From Cololabis saira (taxonomy: Eukaryota > Chordata > Actinopteri > Beloniformes > Belonidae): 64,000 nucleotides of DNA. Position numbers and translations under genes: made by a program. Positions 1 through 11,639 of the stretch are shown piece by piece. The notes under the pieces were generated by a model. The model did no database searches and was not told the origin of the DNA. It saw only the letters and a program-made list of their open reading frames with translations. Numbering within the stretch: position 1 is the stretch's first letter; every line of letters begins with the position of its first letter. The stretch lies in assembly GCF_033807715.1 (NCBI RefSeq), contig NC_084587.1, forward strand, positions 14,613,017 through 14,677,016, read 5' to 3'.

Positions 1-1357
1 GTTACTTTGACTGTAAAGTTGTCTGTAATAAGACCAAAGAAAATCAGGAATGGCCAAAATATATATAAATCGGCAGCCCAAGACTTTAAGAAAACTACAA
101 ATGTTCTGACCATGATACAAGCATCAGAAAAACTCAGATTCTTCCCAAAAAGAAAAAAGGGAATTAGGGTCTGAAAGTAGCTAAATCTGTTATCACCATC
201 CATTACATGTAATTGAAAATTACATCTAATGGATATAATTTTGTTCATTGCTCTAAGAAACAGCACAGAAAATCATTTTGAGTCAGCAGGGGGGTATGCA
301 GAGGCACATGAGCTGTTGGGCTGAGCTAACCATCTACAATGAGCATAATGTTGGAAAATATGCTGTTGTTTTAGTCTGAACTGCTCATTATATGCAAGGT
401 TGTGGTTTCCAGATGCTGCAGAAATGCTGCTAAACTAACTCCCTGTGGAAAGATTGATTAGTCGAGAGGGAACGGAGAGTCAATTAAGTCAAACGGTACG
501 ACAGGAGGGATTAAAACAGCAAACTCTGAAGGTAGTTAAGCATAAACTAAATGCCCCAAAGAAAGTCAGAAAACCAGTCGCAAGCAAAACTGTGGAGGTC
601 ATTGTCCAGATCCGGTTCTGTTGCTGACAATGTTGAATTTTACTGCTTATATTGAACATTTGGGGCAGTGGTAAAATTGGCCAGATAAGAAATACATCAG
701 TCAAACCACTCTTCCTAAACTTGATATATTTTATCATGCAGACAATCTGCTTTACAACAGACATCTGAACTTCTGACATGACGTCTAACTCGTATCACAT
801 CTGCCAGCTAAGTGCCTGCTCTAAGACTCCTTGCACACCTTTGGCTTAGTTTCAATTAACTAAAGGTTTAGTTTCAATTAACTAAAGGTTTAGTTTCAAT
901 TACAGTAAATGAAAAAGAAATGATTTGTAAACTTATAAAAGATGGAGGAAAAAAAATCTAAACTTTTAGTTATTTCTGTTTCAGCTTTTTCTTACTGAAA
1001 TGGGAAATCTTTGGGTTATTTTTTTCCAGAATAAGATAAGCCTTTTCACTCTGGGGAACTGATTATTTTGTATCGTTTCAATATATTTAATAGATCATTC
1101 AGAAAATCAATGCAATGTCAGAAGCAGTTCTTTGCTTTTAAAATGTTCTACTTTTATTTTGCTAAATGTATTGTTACTCGGTCTGCCACTTGTGTCTGTA
1201 AAATATTAAAAACTCTGTAAATATTAAGTGAAATACCAAATTAAATCCAGTCAGACTGGAGGAGAGTTGGGGTCAAGTGTAACTTTTCTGTCATGGACGA
1301 CAAAGCAGCAGGACAAATAAAGATGCTCTCTTTTGACAGAAACCTTTAACAAATAAC
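1..1357. other. Unassigned AT-rich DNA
   Basis: No gene or repeat family was recognised. Short open frames on both strands around 445-779 have no recognisable domain or splice context. The only structure seen is a short tandem repeat at 846-902, listed separately. Confidence 0.5.
846..902. repeat. 22-bp tandem repeat, about 2.6 copies
   Basis: The unit beginning TTAGTTTCAATTAACTAAAG repeats with a 22-bp period. It is a simple local duplication with no associated gene. Confidence 0.8.
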
Positions 1358-2061
1358 CAGAGGTGTCAAGTAACGAAGTAAAAATACTTCGTTACCTTAC
1401 TTAAGTAGAAATTTTGGTTATCTATACTTCACTGGAGTAATTATTTTTCAGACGCCTTTTTACTTTTACTCCTTACATTTTCACGCAATTATCTGTAATT
1501 TTTACTCCTTACATTTTAAAAACAGCCTCGTTACTCTATTTCATTTTGGCCTTTAAAAAAAAACTACCCAGTTAAATTGGATAGAGTGAATTTGGTTGTG
1601 GTTGTTTCAGATGTTCTTGTCCAGTTTTGTTCTTACATCCGTTGCCCTCAGATTCCTGCAACTAAACTTGGATGTATATTCCAATAAAGGTTAGGATAAA
1701 TGATAACATGCCTCTGAAGTTTGACTTTTTGCACAATTACAATACTTATAGGCAACTAGTCATCATATCTCCTGCTCTCTGAAACACATGTTAATGCTCA
1801 ATAGTACACATATATGGATCTTTAATATATTTGCATTATACTAAGATGCATTCATTTTCAATGGCTTTTGTCCTTAATGGCTTTTTTCCCCCTTACATTA
1901 CTTTTACTTTTATACTTTAAGTAGTTTTGAAACCAGTACTTTTATGCTTTTACTTGAGTAAAAAACTTGAGTTGATACTTCAACTTCTACAGGAGTATTT
2001 TTAAACTCTAGTATCTATACTTCTACCTGAGTAATGAATGTGAATACTTTGGACACCTCTG
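1358..2061. mobile_element. hAT-type MITE (CAGAGGTGTC termini)
   Basis: Perfect terminal inverted repeats CAGAGGTGTC and GACACCTCTG bound a 704-bp AT-rich element. Flanking 8-mers CAAATAAC (1350-1357) and AAAATAAC (2062-2069) match at 7 of 8 positions, as expected for an aged hAT target-site duplication. Sub-terminal sequence on both sides is rich in ACTTAAGTA/TACTTGAGT-like words, typical of a widespread fish hAT MITE. No transposase remains, so any mobilisation would have needed a trans-acting hAT transposase. Confidence 0.85.
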
Positions 2062-2329
2062 AAAATAACTACATTTCTAACAAAACATGTAGCCATGTGA
2101 ATGTGTCTCCACTGTTCCTGCTCTAAAACAACCATCCCCGTATAATTACATTATTTTTCGTTGCACAGCTTATTCTCAAGTCTCTAATATCACTCAATAT
2201 CATTCATTTACACTTTTCTTCAAACGGATGAAATAGCATCAGTTTAAAATTAATAAAAGGTTGATGCAGGTGTGTACTTAGTAAGCACAGAGAGCTAGAG
2301 ACATGCCGAATAAATATCATAAATACTTT
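2062..2329. other. Unassigned spacer
   Basis: Nothing recognised between the hAT MITE and the candidate promoter/first exon. Confidence 0.4.
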
Positions 2330-2379
2330 ATAACTTACGGTTTTCACACCGCGAACTGTTGGAGACTATTGAAACCAGA

Positions 2380-2633
2380 AGTCCATGTAGTCCGACACGT
2401 AACAAGGGAACACTTACTTCGGTTAAGGTGAAGAAATTGCTGATAATCTCGAGTAGACTGATGTTTTCTTCACGCCAGGAGGAGGCTATCGGAGTTGTTG
2501 ACATCAGGTCATTTCAATTTTCGATACACCCCCTTGATTGAAGAGAGGACGTATGGGATATGTAGTTGCTAAAGCCTATGAGATTACGGTAGCTTGAGTT
2601 TAAAAAACAACATTACCCAGAAGCACTTGCGCC
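2380..2633 (-). promoter_or_regulatory. Candidate promoter with ZNF143-like motifs
   Basis: Three words resemble the vertebrate ZNF143/Staf promoter motif (ACTACAnnTCCCA...). They are the reverse complement of 2551-2569 (GCAACTACATATCCCATAC), the reverse complement of 2380-2397 (containing ACTACATGGAC), and the plus strand at 2609-2633 (ACATTACCCAGAAGCACTT). The first two have the orientation of the candidate first exon below. No TATA box was seen. The motif is known from promoters of housekeeping genes. The call is inference from motif resemblance and clustering; chance or an unrecognised MITE end remains possible. Confidence 0.3.
2418..2504 (-). CDS. Candidate first coding exon of an unknown host gene
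   Basis: On the minus strand an ATG at 2504-2502 opens 29 codons (MSTTPIASSWREENISLLEI...) ending at 2418. A textbook splice donor GTAAGT follows at 2417-2412, giving a phase-0 exon. A second donor-like GTAAGT lies further downstream, and the frame stays open to about 2331. The exon sits just below the ZNF143-like motifs, which is why I chose this start. I do not recognise the peptide and found no following exon between 1 and 2300, part of which is occupied by a hAT MITE. It may be a real N-terminus or a chance frame. Confidence 0.27.
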
Positions 2634-2773
2634 AGTGTTCTTCTTCGTTGAGCTTAATTTAGGTCCCTATTTCTATCTGTAGCATTTTTGATACAGAATT
2701 CCAGTCTAGAAGTAACAAAACCACGATTATGATTGATTTACTTTAGTTTGAATATATTTAAAAGGAAAAGATT

Positions 2774-2925
2774 TTACTTTTTTCTTGCAACATTTATCCG
2801 GACAGCGGCTGTTATTTCCCGGCTGGCAAAAATGAAGTGATGCAGGAACTGCTGAAATGTGTTACTCATGCTTGGATCCCAAATTGAGCCAATTCTCCAC
2901 TGACCAGACACCAATATTTCAATAT
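2774..2925 (-). CDS. Possible terminal exon of an unknown gene
   Basis: On the minus strand a pyrimidine-rich tract ending in AACCCAG gives a plausible splice acceptor at 2926. It is followed by about 50 open codons (ILVSGQWRIGSIWDPSMSNT...) ending in INVARKK and a TAA at 2776-2774. The peptide has ordinary globular composition but matches no family I recognise. No AATAAA was seen within about 250 bp downstream, which weakens the case. If real, it would be the end of a gene lying upstream of the candidate first exon on the same strand. Confidence 0.2.
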
Positions 2926-3077
2926 CTGGGTTGAAACAAATGCAGAAATATGCCAAGTTAAATTTTCTAGACCTACCAGCGGAGGCTGAGAAAAAAAGAA
3001 AGAAGAAAAGTGTCATTTTGTGTAAAAATGTCAGGGATACTATACTCACTAATTGTGATAAAACATTAGTTTTTTCT

Positions 3078-3178
3078 GGTTCAGTTCAATTCAGTTCAAT
3101 CCAATTTGATTTATATGGCACATAATACAGTACAAATGCTTTCCAGAGACCCAGAGCATGATCCTTGAGAATTTATTG
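3078..3178 (-). repeat. Dispersed fish LINE-tail repeat, copy 1
   Basis: The segment TTCAATCCAATTTGATTTAT ... CTTTCCAGAGACCCAGAGCATG matches copies at 8936-9075 and, in the other orientation, 39515-39722. The family reads like the 3-prime end of a fish LINE running toward a polymorphic CAATTCAATT tail. Only the last 100 bp are present here. Confidence 0.6.
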
Positions 3179-3670
3179 AATACAATTCTGTTGAATTTGA
3201 ACATAAATTAATACATCAAGAAGCAAATTTTAATCAAGTATGATTTTTTTTTTTAAACCCAGAGGGAAATTATTTTAAAACCTTCCTGTTCTCATATTTA
3301 TCGTAACAAATGTTTTTAAAAAAAATGCAAGAATGGACAGCAAAATCCATTTAAGCAGCACGGTAAGAAAGTTTCATCGAAAAAATGGGGAAAAAGAAAA
3401 TAATCAGCTTTTCCATGGAAATAAGTTCAGAAGAGAATCTTAAAATGATACAAAGACAGACAGGCTGACCATAAAACTTACAATGGGATGCTGCCAATCT
3501 AGAACATATACAGTACCGTACAAAAAAGTGTTGTAAGGAACCTTTATTCTTTTTTAATAATATAATAAGACAACAGTATATTCAGAAAAACAGACCCCAC
3601 ATGCATTAGTCAAGTCAGTACAGTACAAATGAGCTTTGACAAGGCTGTACTATACAAGTTTTAAATTACA
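3179..3670. other. Unassigned AT-rich spacer
   Basis: No coding potential or named repeat was recognised before the GATA array. Confidence 0.4.
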
Positions 3671-3671
3671 T

Positions 3672-3801
<130 letters not shown>

Positions 3802-4538
3802 TTCCTTTATTCATCCCTCAGTGGGGAAATTCATGTTGAGCAGCAGCAGTACACAAAATACACACATTCATACACATACAGAGAAAAAGGGTAAAAAATA
3901 TATAATTAAAAAACACATACAGTATAGTATATACAGAAGAAGAAGAAAAATAGTGCAGTATGAGATATTATAAATAAAGTGCAAAAACAGGTAGGATATG
4001 TATGAATGGAGTACAGTGTAATTGTGCTGAATGAGGGATGGGGATGGTATTGCACATGAAAAGTGTAATAAATAAATGACTGATGTAAAAATAGAAAGAT
4101 ATTGCACATCTTTGTTATTATTGTCTGTTTCCTACTGAGAGGAGGCCTGGTTGTCTGATGGCAACAGGGAGGAAGGACCTGCGATGCCTTTCAGTGATGC
4201 ATCACGGGTGACTAAGCCGGCCGCTGATGGAGCTCTCCAGGACCCTGACAGTCTCATGAAAGGGATGGGAGACATTGTCCATGATGGATGAGAGCTTAGT
4301 CACCATCCTCCTCTCCCCCACCACCTCCACAGGATGGAGACTGCAGCCCAGGACAGAGCCGGCTTTCCTCACCACTTTGTCCAGTCTCTTCCTCTCTGCT
4401 GCAGTGATGCTGCTGCTCCAGCAGACCACACCATAAAAGATGGCCAACGCCACCACAGAGTCATAGAAGGTCCTCAGAAGGCCGTCCCTCACTCCAAAGG
4501 ACCTCTGCTTTGGCCTTTCTTCTTTGTGTGTTTGTCTG

Positions 4539-4907
4539 AAGCCCCTTTCACACAGAGATTCCGCAATATTGGTGTAAAGAAGTCCTGCCAATACGCCGCC
4601 TTTGTTGGTTCACACAGAACCATACAACGCCGGCATAACGCCGCTCCCGTCTGTAAATTCACACAGCATGCCGGCGTTCCGCAATCAGAGGCGTGACGAC
4701 AGCGTCAGCGCTGGCCCCGGCTGGCCCCGGCATGCCGGCTGTGTCATTCACACAGACCCCGTTTCGGCTCTGTGACTACCTCCGCTGCCGGCTTATTGGT
4801 GGGGCCACTTGGCCCCCCCATTCCGCCTCCGTGACTTTCACACAGAACAGCGAGGCGGCTTAAAGGCGCAACGTTCCCGCCTCGAACTGGCTGTGTGAAA
4901 GGGGCTT
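4539..4907. mobile_element. MITE with AAGCCCCTTTCACACAG termini
   Basis: The 17-bp ends AAGCCCCTTTCACACAG and CTGTGTGAAAGGGGCTT are perfect inverted repeats. The interior is GC-rich with repeated GCCGGC words and paired TTCACACAGA motifs. It splits the LINE reading frame. I could not define a convincing target-site duplication, so the superfamily is left open. Confidence 0.8.
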
Positions 4908-5327
4908 GAGTGTTTATGGTCCAGTCCAGTTTTTGTTCAGGTGAACACCCATGTACTTGTAAGAGTCCACTATCTCTATGTCCGTTGCCTGGATGTTCAC
5001 TGGCGAGGGGGGGACTTTGCGCCGGCGGAAGTCTGCCACCAGCTCCTTCGTTTTCCCAGCATTAATCTGGAGGCGGTTTTGCTGGCACCAGTCCGCAAAT
5101 CTGCGGTTCATTTCTCGATACTCCCTCTCGTCTCCGTTGTTGATGAGACCGACGCTGGCGGAGTCATCTGAGAACATCTGGAGGTGACAGTTTGTTGTGT
5201 GGTGGGTGAAGTCGTCCGTCTACACCAGCCTTTCTCAACCGGGGTGTCGCGGCACCCTGGGGTGTCGTCTGACTGCTTCAGGGGTGTCGTCAAAAAATTA
5301 CCTATTCTGACATTTCATATATAAATA

Positions 5328-6430
5328 CTGTATTTTCGCGACCATTCGGCGTGCTGTGTGGAAAGGCATACCCTCAGTTTTGTGTGTCATTTCTGTATTT
5401 AAAACACACACACGGCGCACCGACCGAAAAGGCGCCGTCTACACACACACACACACACTCGCGCGTACCACGGAACACACACACAAGCACACAAGTGTGC
5501 GTATTTAAAAATAGAGCGGGAGCAAAACTTTGTTTGATTGTACTTTATTTCAGTTTTTACATTAATCAAACCCATCGAAGTCTCATCCTCTGTTTCTGCA
5601 TTAAAGAGCTCCGCTAATTCCCAATTTCCTCGCTGTCAGAGTCACTTTCCGTGCCGTGTGGCGCCTCGGAAATGCCAGCTTTTGCGAAAGCTCGCAAAAT
5701 AGTCCCAGCAGACACGTTAGCCCACGGATCAACAATCCATCTGCAAACTGTGGCATAACTTGCCCAGCACTGCCTTCAACTCCTGGAGAAACTGTGTTCC
5801 CCCTCAGTCATCCATCTCTCCCACGCCGCTACAGCCTTAAGGCTGATTTATGGTTCCGCGTTAAACCGACGCAGAGCCTACGCCGGAGGGTACGCCGGAG
5901 GGTACGCCGGAGGGTACGCCGGAGGGTACGCCGTAACTCTGCGTCGATTTAACGCGGACCATAATTCAGGCTTCACTTTGAACGGCCAGTTCACACCAAC
6001 GTCCAGCGGTTGGAGTTCCTTCGTCAGACCTCCTGGAATAACAGCAAGCACAGCGTTCATATTTTTCACTTCTTTTTTTACATTGTCTGTGAGATGGGCG
6101 CGCATTGAGTCACAGATCAGCAGCGATGGTGATGTGTGGAAACACCCACCGGGTCGCCACACATAGACCTGCCTCAGCCACTGGATCATCATGCCTTCAT
6201 CCATCCCGCCATTTTCACTTGCCTTTATAATGACCCCGGCTGGAAAAGTCTCTTTAGGCAGTCTTTCTTTTAAAAATCACCATAGTTTCTGTCCATCAGC
6301 GTGGCAACCAAGCACAACAGTGAACGATGACTTCTCATACCCCGTTGTGCGGATCGCTACCGTGCGAAAAGAAGCATTCCTGCTTAGGCCTACTCTGGTG
6401 CAGTTATCGTGTTCAAGTTATTGATACAAA
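5328..6430 (-). pseudogene. Pogo-type (DDE_1) transposase fragment, POGK-like
   Basis: The minus strand from about 6400 reads KSSFTVVLGCHADGQKLW, then a stop, then LKERLPKETFPAGVIIKASE, MIQWLRQVYVWRPGG and SLLICDSMRAHLTDNVKKEV, then AVIPGGLTKELQPLDVGVN. This is the central DDE_1 core of pogo/Tigger/POGK-like transposases: ICDSMRAH carries the second catalytic Asp, and QPLDVGVN is the diagnostic box after it. The frame is cut at 5972 by a Harbinger MITE and resumes at 5839 with VCRWIVDPWANVSAGTIL and an acidic tail. A pogo-like terminus CTGTATTTTCGCGACC preceded by TA begins at 5328. The N-terminal DNA-binding region and the other terminus are missing. It is a dead remnant. Confidence 0.75.
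5840..5972. mobile_element. PIF/Harbinger-type MITE (AGGCTGA family), short copy 1
   Basis: The 133-bp element begins AGGCTGATTTATGGTTCCGC and ends in the near-complement, with imperfect 3-bp flanks TTA and TCA. It lies inside the pogo transposase frame. Its middle is a 12-bp tandem array (TACGCCGGAGGG, 4.5 copies, 5879-5933). Three other copies in the window have perfect TTA or TAA flanks. Confidence 0.8.
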
Positions 6431-6590
6431 ATAAACGGGACATATGCATTTACAGTCAGAGCGATGCAGTGTGGTTTTTAATTATATTTTACTCTGGGGT
6501 GTCGTGAGATTTTATTCACTTTTGAAAAGTGTCATGACTGAAAAAAGGTTGAGAAAGGCTGGTCTACACGGTGAGGAGGAAGGTGGCCAG

Positions 6591-7461
<871 letters not shown>

Positions 7462-7735
7462 GTGGCCAGGACGGTTCCCGTGTGGCGCTCCTGTGCTGCA
7501 GAGCACCGTGTCAGACACACAGCCTCTTGTCCTCACAAACTGGTCCGTTGGTGAGGAAGTCCAGGAGCCATGATGTCAGCTCGTGGGAGACTCCAGTATG
7601 GTCCAGTTTGTCCCTCAGAAGTTCTGGCTGAATGGTGTTGAAGGCACTGGAGAAATAAAAATGATCCTCACCAGCCCGCTTCAGGTGGGACAGGGACCTC
7701 TGCATGAGGAAGATGACGGCGTCCTCAACCCCTCA

Positions 7736-8065
7736 ACCTACTAGCCGACTAATATTTAATTCTTTTTTAAGCTCTGATACCTCAGTTTGACAGCTTTTGC
7801 CATTTATTCATCTGCAAAATCTGAATTTTATTTCCACATTAAAAGCCCAAATCTCACTAACTTTTTTTTCATTTTTCTTTGTTCTCTTTCCAGAATTCAA
7901 ACCGAAGCTGTTTTACATCCATATGATCCCCAGAGTGACACGAGGATGTGTGTGCTGCATGTGAATGAGCAGCACAGAGAAGCAAAGGGAATGCTGTTCG
8001 AGTCAATGTTATTTTCATGCAAAGTTAATCAGACTCTTGGTCTCTTTAACATTTAAACACCATAA
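7736..8065. other. Unassigned spacer
   Basis: No gene or repeat was recognised between the LINE and the SINE. Confidence 0.4.
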
Positions 8066-8069
8066 ACCC

Positions 8070-8246
8070 CGGAGGTGTAGTTCACTGTTGCCTTACCACA
8101 AGAAGGTTCCTGGTTCAATTCCAGGGAGGGGTCTTTTTGAATGGAAAAATGCATGCTCTTCCCACGCTTGTATGGGTCCAAAAACGATGGATGATCAATT
8201 GTAAGTTGCTTAGAATAATTTGTCTGCTAAATGTTAAGTAATCCGT
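8070..8246 (+). mobile_element. tRNA-derived SINE, degraded
   Basis: A tRNA-like head contains an A-box-like stretch (GGTGTAGTTCACTGTTG) and a good B box GGTTCAATTCC (8112-8122). A fish SINE body and the tail TGTAAGTTGCTTAGA...GTCTGCTAAATG follow (8199-8236), which resembles the TGTAAGTCGCTTTGGATAAA tail of common fish SINEs. It is not a functional tRNA: the head lacks a complete cloverleaf and continues into the SINE body. Confidence 0.7.
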
Positions 8247-8604
8247 ATTTTTTTTCTCAAAATAATTAGAGAACATTAGCAAGATGAGCAAGGTAAAATG
8301 TTTTCTCCTCTTTAGCCTTCGTTTGTACATGAAGCAGCCTTATCTACATATTTTCTTTTTTTATCCCTTTGGGAGAAAAACTCACATAAAAGAAAAAAAA
8401 AATGTCAATGTCAACTATTAACAATAGACCCAAGGCACTTACTCAAAATGTTACCTGATCTGCGCACACATTTTATTTCTTCTCTCTTGCAGGGTGCAAA
8501 CTATTCACTCGTCAGGCTTAGACACTCCATAGTAGCAGGAAAGTTAAAAGGGTACATGTTCTCCTTACCTGGATCGTTAGTGCTAAGCCATGTCACCAGT
8601 CCAC

Positions 8605-8710
<106 letters not shown>

Positions 8711-8807
8711 CGTGTGAGTGTGTGCACATGTGTATGAGTGTGAGTGAGTGTGTGTGTGTACGCGTGGGGGGTGGGGGTAGGGGTCGTATGTTTTCTGATT
8801 GTTATTT

Positions 8808-8897
8808 TATTCTGCGTGTAAAGCACCATGTGTTGCATTCATACTGTATGATTTGGTGCTATATAAATAAATAAAGTTTAAGTTTAAGTTTAAGTTC
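8808..8897 (+). repeat. LINE 3-prime tail with (TTTAAG)n
   Basis: The text TGTAAAGCACCATGTGTTGC ... GGTGCTATATAAATAAATAA followed by three TTTAAG units is the usual 3-prime end of fish CR1/L2-like LINEs. Only the tail is present. Confidence 0.55.
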
Positions 8898-8935
8898 ATG
8901 AAAAAAAGTTTGTCTTATTGAAAACATACTTCAAT

Positions 8936-9075
8936 TTTTCAATTCAATTTTATTTGTATAGCATCTAATACAACAGATGTTGTCTCTAAATACTTTCCAG
9001 AGACGCAGAACATGACCCCCGAGCAATTATTACATAAACAATGGCAGGTAAAAACTCCCCTAGTGGGAGAAGAGG
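8936..9075 (-). repeat. Dispersed fish LINE-tail repeat, copy 2
   Basis: CAATTCAATTTTATTTGTAT ... CTTTCCAGAGACGCAGAACATG ... CAATGGCAGGTAAAAACTCC matches the copies at 3078-3178 and 39515-39722, the latter in reverse. Confidence 0.7.
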
Positions 9076-9280
9076 GGGGGACCGCAGGCCGGTGGAAGCA
9101 GCAGCGGGAAAACTTTTAGATCTTTGAAGTATCCAGTTTCCCTATTTTATCTATTGTCTCTTTGCTTTGTTCTGCTCTTTTACTTATTTTTTTCTTTTTC
9201 TATACTAATGTTTATTTACTATTCCATCAACCTGCCCAGGGACTACAGGTGGAAAATATCAAGCTGCTAGAACCTGGCAC

Positions 9281-9898
9281 CAGGGCCGCCGCAAGGGGTG
9301 TGCGAACCGTGCGACCGCACGGGGCCTCGCGCTATGGGCCGTTTTTTTTGTTTTTTTTTTCAATTTTTTTTTTTTCGATTTTGTTCCCTTTTTTCCCTTA
9401 TAAATATCAACAGTCACGTTCCATTACAGACCTAAATGTGTACTAGTCTGTGCATATCAATAAATATATGTGCAATGATGCACGTGTCTGTTCAATACAA
9501 CTGATCAGACCAAGCGCAGACACAAGCTGCTCTGATCCAGACGGGTGGAGTTGGAACAAACTGTCACACAATGTCGAGAGAACGAGACAGATTCAGGAAA
9601 TTTCAATCAGAAAAAAGAAAAAAACTAAAGAAAAAAGAGTTTAATGATTCTCTGAAAGGCTTGTTTGATAAATTTGTTACAAAAATCACCGATCTGACCG
9701 GGTCTCAAGCAGCCGTGGGGCCCCGCGTCGAGGCAAGAGATGATGATGAGGAAGGGGAAGGTATCCAGTATTTTACTAATTGGAGAGTTAAAATTGCGCA
9801 TATAGACACCCGAAAAGACCCAAAAAACCCAAAAAATTTTGCAAGGGCCCCCCCCAGCCATTTCGCACAGGGCCTCGCAAATCTCCCAGGCGGCTCTG
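9281..9898 (+). mobile_element. Non-autonomous hAT with CAGGGCCGCC termini
   Basis: The ends CAGGGCCGCC and GGCGGCTCTG form an imperfect inverted repeat. The exact 8-bp duplication CCTGGCAC flanks them (9273-9280 and 9899-9906). At 618 bp it is far below autonomous length but still holds a transposase N-terminal exon (next entry). Confidence 0.88.
9571..9770 (+). pseudogene. hAT (ZMYM1-like) transposase N-terminal fragment
   Basis: ATG at 9571 opens MSRERDRFRKFQSEKRKKLK then EFNDSLKGLFDKFVT. A basic start followed by SLxGxxxKFV resembles the first exon of fish ZMYM1-like hAT transposases. The acidic run DDDEEGEG follows, then the element's 3-prime end. No BED finger, RNase H-like core or dimerisation domain remains, so it cannot be an active transposase. 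Confidence 0.5.
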
Positions 9899-9906
9899 CC
9901 TGGCAC

Positions 9907-10840
9907 AATGCATATTCTCTTGTACAAAATAAATGTCTTATTGTGGACTGTACCTGTTTTGAAATAAATAAAATTTACAATTACAACTACAAAATTGTAG
10001 TCGTCACCTTTCATGGAGCTACCCAAATATTTATATATTTATATATATATATACACATATATAAACTGGCAAAAACTTTTATAAAGTGTAATTGAAACTT
10101 GCAGCTGTTTTTTTGTGCATACGTGTTGCGGCGGCTTCTGTGGACCAGATACCTTTCCTCCTGGGAGGGTCCGTGGTGCATCCCTGTGAGATCTGGTAAC
10201 CCTTGCTGCTGGGGGGCCGGTGTGGGGCAGTGATACGGATGTGCCACCCCATCAGCTGAATCGTTGCCAACCTAGTCGATGATCCTTTTTCCCACCAGAA
10301 GCGGCACAGAGCAGTTTAGAAACATCATAAAGGGGGCCATCTAACTGAGTCCATTTATGTCCAGAGTATTTTGGCACTAAACTGCAGCTAAGTAGATTGA
10401 GCTGGCAGCATGTCAGCAATGACAATAGCATGGAGAATGTGCTTGTCAAAGTAAAAAACAACATTAGCAGGCTCGTACTTGTACATTGACAATTCAGAGG
10501 GTTTTCACAAGAGATTTAATCCATGTACCGAGAGGAGTTTAGTTTGTGAGTCAGAAAAAAAGGACTCTGACACCTGTCATCCTTTTTTATCTGTATAATT
10601 CCAGAAAGAACAAGATATCATGAGATACAATTCACAAGCAATTGAGTCAGACAAGTGAGCAGGGCTTGTAAGCATTCTGCTTCTGAAAAGCCCTGAGAGG
10701 GACCCAGGAGTAACACCGGGTGTTTTGAGATTGGATCCCGCTATTATCGCTGGATTATGAACGCATGTTTAACGCAGGGTATCCACCAATATAAAAGGGG
10801 GTACCATTATCAAGGAGGCACACGTCAGTAGCTGGCTCCC
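9907..10840. other. Unassigned DNA
   Basis: Nothing recognised apart from a short (TA)n stretch near 10030-10065. The short frames here lack any domain signature. Confidence 0.4.
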
Positions 10841-10860
10841 CCCCTTTAAAACTGCTATGA

Positions 10861-10903
10861 AGAGGCAAGGCAAGTTTATTTATATAGCACATTTCATGTA
10901 CAA
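10861..10903. repeat. Short L2-tail fragment
   Basis: AGGCAAGGCAAGTTTATTTA followed by TATAGCACATTTCATGTACA is the usual end of a fish L2-like tail in reverse orientation. It is fused directly to the LINE fragment that follows. Confidence 0.5.
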
Positions 10904-10904
10904 G

Positions 10905-11500
10905 ACCATGAAGAAAATGGGTGTACGGACCAATACTAAAAGCAACTGTATATCAATAAAGGGGGTCCAGCTATGGAATAATTTAGAAAATGAACTAAAA
11001 CTATGCACTACTGTAACCAAATTCAAAAATAAGCTCAAAAATAAAATATTAAATAAATATTAAACATTGATATGATAATATTATAATAATACCATGAAAG
11101 TAGCAATTTGAAGCATGTCTTTGCATGACCGCTCTCCGTGGCTTTTTAGCCAAGGAGTGTGGTGAAGCATCACCACATGCATACCAGGTGCCCGTAAGCC
11201 ATTTAGTATGTTAAATTCTTTTTACACACCCTACTCATAACCTCTGCTCTCCGCACTGTACAGTCTCTGGCCAAAAACCATTTAATTTATCACTTCTTGC
11301 AATTTATAGTATGTTTTTTTTTTTTTTCTTTGTTTTTTTGTCTTTGCTTCTTGTCTAGATACCTCTGTTACTTGTCCAATATATCCATTATTTTTCAATG
11401 TTTGAATCCAAATTATTAGTTTTGTTTTGTATAAAACCTCCTGAGTCGAGGTTCATAAAAGGGCAGGCATAATAAGCCTATACCTTTTCGGTATATATAT
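10905..11500 (+). mobile_element. Jockey-group LINE 3-prime end, copy 1
   Basis: The frame MKKMGVRTNTKSNCISIKGV then LWNNLENELK ... KNKILNKY-stop (10908-11063) matches the C-terminus of the LINE at 30425-31498 (RTKLMERCVSVKGINLWNNL). A long AT-rich 3-prime UTR follows, including CATAAAAGGGCAGGCATAAT, similar to AGGGGCAGATCAGATAAGAT in the second copy. Only the last 50 codons survive. Confidence 0.65.
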
Positions 11501-11639
11501 ATTTTATATATATTTTTTATATTATATTGTATTATGTTGTATTCAAATGGACCTCAAAAAACTCAAAAAAAAAAAAAAAAAAAAAAAACGTTCAAAATGC
11601 TTTATATGATTTTTCTTTTTTTATGCATAAAAAAATAAG

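Larger units (their letters stand above)
5226..6561. mobile_element. hAT-type element with CAGCCTTTCTCAACC termini
   Basis: Terminal inverted repeats CAGCCTTTCTCAACC (5226-5240) and GGTTGAGAAAGGCTG (6547-6561) are flanked by the exact 8-bp duplication GTCTACAC (5218-5225 and 6562-6569). A sub-terminal GGGGTGTCG motif occurs at both ends, a Charlie-like hAT layout. The interior is largely foreign: a pogo-type transposase fragment with its own terminus near 5328, and inside that a Harbinger MITE. Confidence 0.85.

Noticed and set aside
5878..6204. 108-codon frame ending in AYPP repeats read as one protein
   Set aside because: Its end is the 12-bp tandem array of the nested Harbinger MITE; only the DDE_1 part (right of 5972) is meaningful.
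8070..8246. tRNA gene suggested by the B box
   Set aside because: There is no complete cloverleaf, and the sequence continues into a typical SINE body and tail.
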